25,485 nucleotides of DNA from an uncultured Bacilli bacterium (GTDB lineage: Bacteria; Bacillota_I; Bacilli_A; RF39; UBA660): positions 1-25,485 of the forward strand of contig CALVHJ010000005.1 of NCBI GenBank assembly GCA_944327425.1, in the 5' to 3' direction. The position numbers and the translations under genes were made by a program. Below the pieces are notes generated by a model. That model was not told where the DNA came from and did no database searches. It worked only from the letters and a program-made list of their open reading frames with translations. Of the stretch, positions 14,653 through 21,289 are shown piece by piece (the first letter of the stretch is position 1; every line of letters starts with the position of its first letter).

Positions 14653-15690
14653 TTAGGTATTTAATTCTAAATTCTTTTTTTCTTCTTCAACAGCATTTAT
14701 TAGTTCTTCTTCGGTGGGAAGATGCAACTTATAGCTTGCTGAGAAAATATTTTGGTTATCCTCTGGTAGTGTATATTTTACAACAGTTTTATTTTTTGAG
14801 GTTGATAATAAAATACCAACAGTTGGATTTTCATCTTGATCTTTAATTTCTCGATCATAATAGTTAACATACATTTGCATTTGCCCAATATCTTGATGAG
14901 ATACTTTGCCAATTTTTAAATCTATTATTACAAAGCATTTTAAAAGCCTATTATAGAAAACTAAGTCTGGATAAAAATGATCTTCTTCCAATGTTAATCT
15001 TACTTGAGAACCAACAAACATAAACCCTTTTCCTAGTTCTAGCAAAAATTCTTTTAAATGGGCTAAAATGTTTTTTTCTAAATCTGATTCTAAATAATCA
15101 GTATTTTCTTTTATATCTAAAAACTCTAAAACAAAAGGATCTTTTACCAAATCTTTACTACTTTTTAATTCAACCCCTTTTTCGGCTAGTTCTAATATCT
15201 TCTTTTTATCGGCTGATAAAGTTAATCTTTCATATAATAATGAATCTCTTTGTCTTTCGAGTTCTCTTACACTCCATTTAGAATTTATACATTCATTCAA
15301 ATAAAAATTTCTTTTAGGTTCTTCTTCTATTTTAATTAATTCCAAATAATGGGACCAACTTAATTGCGACGACAGTGTTGTCGCAATTGGAAAATAAATA
15401 TAAAATTTTCTCATTCTTTCTAAATTTCTTTTAGAAAAGCCTTTACCAAATTCAGCGGTCAGTTTTTGTGATAATTTTTCAAGCACGGCATCACCATAGC
15501 TGGCTCTTTCTTCTCCTTGTTGGATTTTCATAATAGATTTACCAATATTCCAATATAATTTAAGCATTTCAGTATTGACGGTAGAATAAACTTTGTTTCT
15601 ACTATTTATTACTAACGCTTTAATATCATCAAAAATATCATTAATTTCACTTTCGGGATTTACTAAATTATTATTCATGTTATTTAACAT
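14653..15690 (-). CDS. DUF1016/YhcG-type PDDEXK nuclease
   Basis: The start chosen is ATG 15690. GGAAGG sits seven bases upstream, and the predicted transcription start (about 15707) lies downstream of the alternative ATG at 15708. The 345-aa product has the DUF1016 N-domain (YSTVNTEMLKLYWNIGKSI, FGKGFSKRNLERMRKFY, QLSWSHYLELIKI) and the C-terminal nuclease domain. The C-terminal domain contains KGFMFVGSQVRL, YPDLVFYNRLLKCFVIIDLKIGKV (metal-binding Asp and D-x-K, about 245-268) and IGQMQMYVNYYD. Such YhcG proteins occur on mobile and defence-rich regions and as accessory parts of restriction-like systems. The biological substrate is not settled. The gene stands alone here. A striking inverted repeat brackets its promoter. 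Confidence 0.85.
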   Translation of the reverse strand: MLNNMNNNLVNPESEINDIFDDIKALVINSRNKVYSTVNTEMLKLYWNIGKSIMKIQQGEERASYGDAVLEKLSQKLTAEFGKGFSKRNLERMRKFYIYFPIATTLSSQLSWSHYLELIKIEEEPKRNFYLNECINSKWSVRELERQRDSLLYERLTLSADKKKILELAEKGVELKSSKDLVKDPFVLEFLDIKENTDYLESDLEKNILAHLKEFLLELGKGFMFVGSQVRLTLEEDHFYPDLVFYNRLLKCFVIIDLKIGKVSHQDIGQMQMYVNYYDREIKDQDENPTVGILLSTSKNKTVVKYTLPEDNQNIFSASYKLHLPTEEELINAVEEEKKNLELNT

Positions 15691-15693
15691 ATA

Positions 15694-15742
15694 TTGCCTT
15701 CCTTTCATTTTTTACTATACTATAAAATTAGAAGGAAGGCAA
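15694..15742 (-). promoter_or_regulatory. Promoter of the YhcG-type gene bracketed by an 11-bp inverted repeat
   Basis: On the minus strand TTGCCT (15737-15742), a 17-bp spacer and TATAGT (15714-15719) form a promoter. TTGCCTTCCTT (plus, 15694-15704) and AAGGAAGGCAA (15732-15742) form a perfect 11-bp inverted repeat. One arm covers the -35 box and the other covers the ribosome binding site, with 27 bp between them. This fits binding of a dimeric or looping repressor. Confidence 0.65.
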
Positions 15743-15888
15743 ATTACAGATTTATACATATTTAGTTTGTATTTTGATAAATTTGCTTATTAATTTGGGT
15801 ATTTTGGTAATTAAAATTAGTAATTTGAGGTCGGAATTTATTATATTTAGATAAATTAAATAGTTTACATATTTTTACTTAAAAAGAG

Positions 15889-18582
15889 TTAGCTATGCAT
15901 TCTTAAAGTCTCATAAAAAGATAAATTATTTAGGTATGAAGATAGATTAAATATAATCAAATATAATTCTTTTAAGATTTCTAATTCGAATTTATAGTTA
16001 TCTTTTATAGTCATTTGATGAAAATAAGAAGATTCTTGATAAATAAAATTGCTTTCAATCATCTTATTTTGCCACTTTTTCATAATAGTTGCTATTTCTT
16101 TTTCAATGGTGTTTTTTGTTTCTTCATCAATATTGCCAATTTCGATTAAAGTATATATTTCTGCTAAAACTTGATTAATAGTTAAAATATAGTTGCTTGA
16201 TATTACACTATCAGAAAATATGGGATAACTTTCAGTTTCATTAAATAGATTAGTAAAACCTTTTAAATGGTTATATTTATCTAAAAAGGAATTAAGAATT
16301 TTACTTATATTTTGTTTTAAAAGATTAAGATCAAAACTATTATTTATAGATGATGAAAGCATATTTTTCAAATGTTTTTTTAATTTTGTGGCTTTTATAA
16401 CATAGGGTACAAGACTAGTTTTAAATGGTGTATTAGCAACTATAAGCTTCATTATATCGATCTGTTTATTTAATAAGTCTAATACTTCATAATATGGTTT
16501 AATTAGATTTAGTTTGTTTTCGGCTAATAAAGTGTATTCGGTAAGGGTTTTAGATAATATTTCATTATCAATATTAAGTTTGTTTTGGTTTAAAGTTGCA
16601 ATAATACTTTCAAGTTTTTTTATTAAACTAGCTTTAAATGTTTCATCATCACTTAAAGTTATATAGCTTATAATAGAAAAAATAGAAGTGTTATTAGAAG
16701 AATTATTTATAGCATCAATAACTTTTTTAACTTCATTTATTAACTCTTCCTTTTTTATTTCTGTTAATAAATATTTTTTTAGTTCGATAAGTTTACTTTT
16801 TAATTCAAAAGTTTTACTAAAAATACTAGAAGTGTTGGGCATACCAAAATCTTCTTTGTATGTAGGTTTATGTTCATTTATGAATGTTTCATAATCTTTA
16901 GCTAAAGACAAAATATATTTTATTACTTTAGATTTAGAGATATGAGAATTATCTAAAATATTTTCTATTTCAATAATTAATTCATTTAATTCAGTATTAT
17001 CCCTTAAATATTTATCATAATTATAATATTTATAAGTTACCCATGAGCCTAATTCTTTTACTCTCCTACCTATTTCAGGATTATAAAGAGGAGTTTCAAT
17101 AACTAATTTTTTTATATCCGGTTTATCTTTAGCAATATTATCTAATAAAGTTAGACTGGGATTAATAATGGTAATTTTAGAAAATGAACCTTTAATTCTT
17201 TTAGTAGTACTAGGTAATAATATGTGATCTGCATTGATAGTTTCAATTAATTCTAAACCATCTATAAATTCTATATTCAGTAATTTATCATCAAAAGTAT
17301 TAGCATATAATTCTTTTATTGGACCACTTATTTTAGTAATGGGATTATAACTAAAAGCATCCTTTTTAATAACTACAGGACTTTTAAATGTTAGTTCTTG
17401 TAATTGATTATAATAAAAAGCCTTATCTTCTATTACTTCTAAACTACTCGGGAATATTACTTTTTTTAATTTTTTATAGGCAAAGGCTTCTTTGGCAATT
17501 TTTTTTACTCCTTCGGGTATTTCAACAGTAAAATCAGTGCCATTATATTTTAAAAGGGTATTATCTATGATAGTAAAATATAGATTCATAAAGATATTCC
17601 CGCTAAAAGCACTTGGGCTACAAGAAATTACGGGACCAATAATCTCTTGGATATTGTTGTCGGCAAAAGCTTCAGCATCTATTTCAACAGGACTTTTAAA
17701 CTCTAATCTAGTTAACTTATTCCACTTAAAAGCCTGGGTTTCTATTTTTTTTAAAGTTCGAGGAAATGTTACTTGTTTTATTTTTTTATTAAGAAACACT
17801 TGATTTTTAATTACGGTTACGCCTTCAGGAATAACAACGTTTTCTTCATCGCCATAACCATTATATTTTATAAGAGTACCATCTATAACTACAAATTTCT
17901 GATCACCAATGGGATTTCCATAAAAAGCACCTGGGCTACAAAAAATTACGGGACCCCTAACCTCTTTTATTTGGTTGTATATAAAAGCCCCAGCATCTAT
18001 TTTAACAGGACTTTTAAATTCTATGCTAGTTAATTTATTACGGACGAATGTTTCACTACCAACAACTTTTAGGGTAGATGGAAATGTTACTTGTTCTATT
18101 TCTTTGTCATAGAAAGCTCCAAAATTAATTATGGTTACCCCTTCGGGAATAATAATATGCTTTTTTGCTTCACCTTTATAAGCAACTAAATTATTTCCGA
18201 TTATAATCATACCTTCTTTATGCATTATTGGGTTCCCTACAAAGGAATTGACAATATAGGATACTGGACCTTTAACACTTTTTATTTTATTATCTTTAAA
18301 AGCCTCTTTTCCTATTTCAACTTGACTTTTAAATACTAATTTTCTTAAGTTATTGTAAGCAAATGCTTCATCACCAATCGATACTAAAGTTTGAGGAAAT
18401 ATTACTTTTTTTAATCCTTTTTTAAAAAAAGCTCTGTCATGAATATATTTTACCCCTTCAGGTATGGTAACTACTTTAGCATTACCCTTATATTTCATTA
18501 ATTCGCCGCCATCAGTTATAACAAAATCATCACCATTATACCATATTAATTCGCGATCAGTTATAATACAAGCATCTCTCAT
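15889..18582 (-). CDS. Large BspA-type leucine-rich-repeat protein without signal peptide
   Basis: This 897-aa protein has about 430 N-terminal residues of BspA/TpLRR-type leucine-rich repeats, arranged as four long modules of 104-106 residues. Each carries IPEGV (residues 40, 145, 251, 355), then VxFPxTLxxI, AFxxNxLxxLxFKSPVxI, AF and GPV. Modules 2-4 begin with a (V/I)IIDxxLxKYNG-like strand. From about 500 on the protein is helical, rich in Leu, Ile, Lys and Glu, without recognised motifs, possibly coiled-coil. It opens MRDACIITDRELIWYNG, with no signal peptide and no membrane helix. BspA relatives are usually surface adhesins, so this one is either cytoplasmic or exported by another route. 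AGGAGGT five to six bases before ATG 18582 makes the start secure, so a missing signal sequence is not a start-calling error. Confidence 0.8.
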   Translation of the reverse strand: MRDACIITDRELIWYNGDDFVITDGGELMKYKGNAKVVTIPEGVKYIHDRAFFKKGLKKVIFPQTLVSIGDEAFAYNNLRKLVFKSQVEIGKEAFKDNKIKSVKGPVSYIVNSFVGNPIMHKEGMIIIGNNLVAYKGEAKKHIIIPEGVTIINFGAFYDKEIEQVTFPSTLKVVGSETFVRNKLTSIEFKSPVKIDAGAFIYNQIKEVRGPVIFCSPGAFYGNPIGDQKFVVIDGTLIKYNGYGDEENVVIPEGVTVIKNQVFLNKKIKQVTFPRTLKKIETQAFKWNKLTRLEFKSPVEIDAEAFADNNIQEIIGPVISCSPSAFSGNIFMNLYFTIIDNTLLKYNGTDFTVEIPEGVKKIAKEAFAYKKLKKVIFPSSLEVIEDKAFYYNQLQELTFKSPVVIKKDAFSYNPITKISGPIKELYANTFDDKLLNIEFIDGLELIETINADHILLPSTTKRIKGSFSKITIINPSLTLLDNIAKDKPDIKKLVIETPLYNPEIGRRVKELGSWVTYKYYNYDKYLRDNTELNELIIEIENILDNSHISKSKVIKYILSLAKDYETFINEHKPTYKEDFGMPNTSSIFSKTFELKSKLIELKKYLLTEIKKEELINEVKKVIDAINNSSNNTSIFSIISYITLSDDETFKASLIKKLESIIATLNQNKLNIDNEILSKTLTEYTLLAENKLNLIKPYYEVLDLLNKQIDIMKLIVANTPFKTSLVPYVIKATKLKKHLKNMLSSSINNSFDLNLLKQNISKILNSFLDKYNHLKGFTNLFNETESYPIFSDSVISSNYILTINQVLAEIYTLIEIGNIDEETKNTIEKEIATIMKKWQNKMIESNFIYQESSYFHQMTIKDNYKFELEILKELYLIIFNLSSYLNNLSFYETLRMHS

Positions 18583-18606
18583 ATAATACCTCCTAGTGAT
18601 TTAAAT

Positions 18607-18635
18607 ATTATAACAAAGGAAGTATTTAGTGACAA
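18607..18635 (-). promoter_or_regulatory. Promoter of the leucine-rich-repeat gene
   Basis: TTGTCA (18630-18635), a 17-bp spacer and TATAAT (18607-18612) on the minus strand, just after the terminator of the HD gene. Confidence 0.75.
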
Positions 18636-18662
18636 GAAAAAAGTGACTAATAATAATCACTT
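18636..18662 (-). terminator. Terminator after the HD-domain gene
   Basis: AAGTGA and TCACTT (arms 18657-18662 and 18641-18646 on the plus strand), with a wobble pair extending the stem, are followed by TTTTTT on the minus strand. It overlaps the stop codon. Confidence 0.7.
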
Positions 18663-19206
18663 AATTTTTAAATAAAATAACATTAAAGATTAAAAGGAGA
18701 GCTACATTAAAAGCATAAGTAAATTGGAAGCGTTCACACTCAACGATGGAAATTAATAGGTCTGATGCACAAACTATCCAACCTTCTTTACTTTTGGGTT
18801 TAAATTCTTTAACACTAGCTTTTTCTTCCCTATTAATAAAGGGAAATATTTTTTTGATTAAAACATGATGAAACATATGGGTTTTTATAGCTTCACTTTC
18901 AAGTTCATTAACGTTAAAATATTTTTTAGCATTATTAGAGGCCGTTACAGGATGTCTTAAATAAGAATTTTGGGCTGATTCTTTTCTAGTACCTAAGAAG
19001 AAGTCATGAAGGAGACCAGCTCTTGATATGCTTCTTAAATCAGCTTTAAAAATTCTTCCTAATCTATAACTTAATTTGGCAACCCTTAGGGAATGCTCGT
19101 ATTTACTGGTTCCATGATGTAAATCTTTTTTGGTTTCTAGAAAATGATCGTTTTCTAGTATATCACACACAAACTCATCAAACTCACATTTTGAACGTTT
19201 TGTCAT
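18661..19206 (-). CDS. HD-domain phosphohydrolase
   Basis: This 181-aa protein has the HD metal-binding pattern: His38 (SKYEHSLRVAKLSYRLG), His67-Asp68 (AGLLHDFF), His85 (YLRHPVTAS), then His110/His113/His114 (IKTHMFHH) and a late Asp in ASDLLISIVE. The LLHDFF with R-H-P order is that of small stand-alone HD hydrolases annotated as uncharacterised phosphohydrolases. The substrate is unknown (nucleotide or phosphate ester). The C-terminal 20 residues are hydrophobic (FNVALLLIFNVILF) and may be a membrane tail, unusual for the family. GGAG lies eight bases before ATG 19206. It has its own promoter and terminator. Confidence 0.8.
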   Translation of the reverse strand: MTKRSKCEFDEFVCDILENDHFLETKKDLHHGTSKYEHSLRVAKLSYRLGRIFKADLRSISRAGLLHDFFLGTRKESAQNSYLRHPVTASNNAKKYFNVNELESEAIKTHMFHHVLIKKIFPFINREEKASVKEFKPKSKEGWIVCASDLLISIVECERFQFTYAFNVALLLIFNVILFKN

Positions 19207-19242
19207 CTTTTCAACTCCTATATTTTATTTGTGACTATTAAC

Positions 19243-19271
19243 ATTATAGTAAATTATACTCGTTTTGTAAA
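19243..19271 (-). promoter_or_regulatory. Promoter of the HD-domain gene
   Basis: TTTACA (19266-19271), a 17-bp spacer and TATAAT (19243-19248) on the minus strand. A second TATAAT-like box lies inside the spacer. Confidence 0.65.
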
Positions 19272-19281
19272 GGTTAAATGC

Positions 19282-20133
19282 TTAAATAAATAGTCGTTTT
19301 TTTATTTCTTTTTTAGTTCTCGTTAATTTAAGAATTGTACTTTCAGAAACTTCAAGTCCTAAAGAAAGTCTTTCTTTTTCACTTAAACTTGCTTGCATTG
19401 CTTCTATTTTAGGCCAAAAACGGGATTTTCCCATATTTTTTAAATATATTTGGGTCGGGCTACCGTTTTGGTAACCAGCTAGAAAGTTAGTTAATAGTAA
19501 ATAATTTTCATACATGATAAGACTTTCTAAAGGTGCTTTTAATAAAGCTAAAATATTTAAAGTAGTAGTATGAGCATAAGTTTCGGCTAATTTCTCAGGT
19601 GGAGCAATATTATAATTTTCAAGATAAACTAGAAATTGATGATCTATAAAAGTATCAATATCATTTGGAGATTTACCACTTGCTAATAAAGCTTGTTCAT
19701 AATAAGTATTTCTTTGAATAATTAAATAATCATCACATATTTTTAAAATCTTCGTTTCTAAATCATCTATATTGTGATCTTCTTTGCGAACTTGGTTAGC
19801 ATGTTCTACTTCATGACGTAAAATACTTACAACACTTATATACATAAAATAAGCTCTTTCGATATTATTTAAGTGGATATTTTTTTGTTCCTTTTTTAAG
19901 CTTTTAAGCATAAAATCAAGGTTTGTTTTTATATATTTAGAAACAGCTAGATATTTGGCTAAATAATGTCTGGAACGAAGTTTAAAATCAATATTGCGGA
20001 TATAATCGTGAAGATTCATATCTTTGACCATTATTTCTAAAGCTTTAGTAATAAACTCTTTAGTTATACCTACTTTGTTCTTTTTAGAATCATATATTAG
20101 CTTTAATAACTCTAACTCACCTTTCTCACTCAT
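19282..20133 (-). CDS. Protein with HExxH zinc-metallopeptidase-like motif, function unknown
   Basis: This 283-aa, mostly helical soluble protein has ILRHEVEHANQVRK at residues 105-118. H107-E108-V-E-H111 is an HExxH zinc-binding and catalytic motif inside a helix. About 70 residues later PPEKLAETYAHT offers a Glu that could be the third ligand, the gluzincin arrangement. No signal peptide or membrane helix is visible, so it would act in the cytoplasm. I do not recognise a named family, and an HExxH can occur by chance. The helical context and downstream Glu make it worth recording. It starts at ATG 20133 with AGGGGGAT four bases upstream. A perfect consensus promoter and a hairpin-containing leader precede it. 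Confidence 0.5.
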   Translation of the reverse strand: MSEKGELELLKLIYDSKKNKVGITKEFITKALEIMVKDMNLHDYIRNIDFKLRSRHYLAKYLAVSKYIKTNLDFMLKSLKKEQKNIHLNNIERAYFMYISVVSILRHEVEHANQVRKEDHNIDDLETKILKICDDYLIIQRNTYYEQALLASGKSPNDIDTFIDHQFLVYLENYNIAPPEKLAETYAHTTTLNILALLKAPLESLIMYENYLLLTNFLAGYQNGSPTQIYLKNMGKSRFWPKIEAMQASLSEKERLSLGLEVSESTILKLTRTKKEIKKRLFI

Positions 20134-20145
20134 ACTAATCCCCCT

Positions 20146-20169
20146 AAAATAAAAAGTCCTAAATAGGAC
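20146..20169 (-). terminator. Terminator-like hairpin in the leader of the HExxH gene (candidate attenuator)
   Basis: GTCCT (20156-20160) and AGGAC (20165-20169) form a 5-bp stem with a 4-base loop, followed by TTTTTATTTT on the minus strand. It lies between the promoter at 20215-20243 and the ribosome binding site of the gene at 20133. If used it would stop transcription before the gene. Confidence 0.5.
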
Positions 20170-20214
20170 GTTATTTGTTATTTTACAACCCCCTAAATTG
20201 CTAATAACAAGATA

Positions 20215-20243
20215 ATTATAGCATATTTTTTATTAAATGTCAA
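20215..20243 (-). promoter_or_regulatory. Perfect-consensus promoter of the HExxH gene
   Basis: TTGACA (20238-20243), a 17-bp spacer and TATAAT (20215-20220) on the minus strand predict a start near 20208 and a leader of about 75 bases. It is the only promoter in the window in which both hexamers match consensus. Confidence 0.85.
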
Positions 20244-20302
20244 AAACAGTCGGGAGTTAGACACGATTATTCTACATTTTTATATTATAATCTTTAATTA
20301 AA

Positions 20303-20336
20303 GAAAAAATCCCCTACTATCTATAAATAGCAAGAG
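20303..20336 (-). terminator. Terminator after the 20355-20807 gene
   Basis: A 10-bp stem with three G-T pairs (arms 20327-20336 and 20311-20320 on the plus strand), a 6-base loop and TTTTTT on the minus strand, 19 bases past the stop codon. Confidence 0.65.
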
Positions 20337-20354
20337 GTTCAAAAACTAAGTATT

Positions 20355-20807
20355 TTATTTTGTTCTTGTTCTTGGAACATCATCATCGAGTGTTTTAGTT
20401 TCTTCATCAAGCGAAAGAGATAAATCTAATAATTTAGCCATTTCTTGGTGGAGATAGGCTCTTTTTTCGGCAATAGTCATTTCTTCATATTCTTTTTTAG
20501 GATTTTCCATAGTAGATGTTTTGGTTTCTTCAAACTTTTTAGTTATAGGCTCTTTTTCGAGCTTTGTTAAAATTTTGTTAGAATCATCAGTTTTATAAAT
20601 TACATTATTTTTAATAAGATCAGCTTTTGATTTTTCATAAAACTCAGAACCAGTTTCAAAAAGCATACAGTAAGAGAAATACAAATTAAGTATTGGTACT
20701 AAAGATGTCATTATAAGCTGTACTAAAGCTAGAAAGTCTTCTAAAAAAGTGCTTTTTAAAGAAAATTTATACCCTTCATTCTTTAATTTACAATAAAAGC
20801 TTAGCAT
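20355..20807 (-). CDS. Membrane protein of unknown function, 5' end probably frameshifted
   Basis: The open frame from ATG 20807 gives 150 aa: one hydrophobic helix at about residues 23-48 (FLEDFLALVQLIMTSLVPILNLYFSYCMLF), then a charged, Glu/Lys/Thr-rich soluble tail that looks disordered. No family recognised. ATG 20807 has no ribosome binding site. The same frame continues upstream without stop for about 50 bases and encodes a second hydrophobic helix (YLGTSLFCFASIIVNML). An excellent AAGGGGG with ATG at 20863 and a promoter lie just before it, but in another frame that meets a stop after five codons. A single-base indel near 20850 would join them. It is either a sequencing error, a mutation or recoding. 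Confidence 0.45.
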   Translation of the reverse strand: MLSFYCKLKNEGYKFSLKSTFLEDFLALVQLIMTSLVPILNLYFSYCMLFETGSEFYEKSKADLIKNNVIYKTDDSNKILTKLEKEPITKKFEETKTSTMENPKKEYEEMTIAEKRAYLHQEMAKLLDLSLSLDEETKTLDDDVPRTRTK

Positions 20808-20889
20808 ATTAACAATAATACTTGCAAAACAGAAAAGTGATGTTCCTAAATAAATATTAACATATAAAGTCCCCCTTTAGTTGCTAAAT

Positions 20890-20918
20890 ATATTATCATA
20901 AAAAGATTATTTAGTCAA
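20890..20918 (-). promoter_or_regulatory. Candidate promoter of the 20355 gene
   Basis: TTGACT (20913-20918), a 17-bp spacer and TAATAT (20890-20895) on the minus strand place the transcript start about 20 bases before ATG 20863, which supports that start over ATG 20807. Confidence 0.55.
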
Positions 20919-20957
20919 ATTTTCATATACAAAGAAGTTAGGTATGGACATGCTGTT

Positions 20958-21202
20958 TTAATCTTCTGCTTCATAATAATATGAAGTTTCAATTCCTTTA
21001 AAAATAGTATTTAAACTTAAATCATCAGTTAAATTATTCATAATTAAAGTTTTAATTTCTAAAGTATTTACTGAGCTTCTTTTCCCAATTAACTATTTTA
21101 TTTAAGTTTTTCTTTAATATTAAATCTAACCAAATTCTTGTGCTTCTTCCATTTCCTTCTAAAAAGGGATGAGCTATAGCTTTTTTCATCAATTTTATTC
21201 AT
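20958..21202 (-). pseudogene. Fic-domain protein remnant
   Basis: On the minus strand one frame encodes KAIAHPFLEGNGRSTR followed by IWLDLILKKNLNKIVNWEK. It contains the complete Fic active-site motif HPFxxGNGRxxR (His codon near 21171). After a one-base frame change at about 21073-21080, the next frame encodes SSVNTLEIKTLI, LTDDLSL and IFKGIETSYYYEAED and a stop, matching the usual Fic C-terminus. The residues between EK and SSVNT are shorter than in intact relatives. Upstream only MNKIDE is left, in a third frame, so the N-terminal body and the motif start are lost. An ATG (21200-21202) with GGTGAT upstream survives. Intact Fic proteins AMPylate or phosphorylate target proteins; this one cannot make a functional product. 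Confidence 0.8.
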
Positions 21203-21258
21203 TTTATCACCATATTTTTATATTATTATTTTATCAAATCATTGAGTTAAAATCTAGA

Positions 21259-21289
21259 CAAAAAAAACAAGCACCATATGATACTTGTT
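21259..21289 (-). terminator. Terminator after clpB
   Basis: A 10-bp stem with two G-T pairs (core AACAAG with CTTGTT, arms 21280-21289 and 21266-21275) encloses ATAT and is followed by a run of T on the minus strand. It overlaps the clpB stop codon. Confidence 0.8.
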
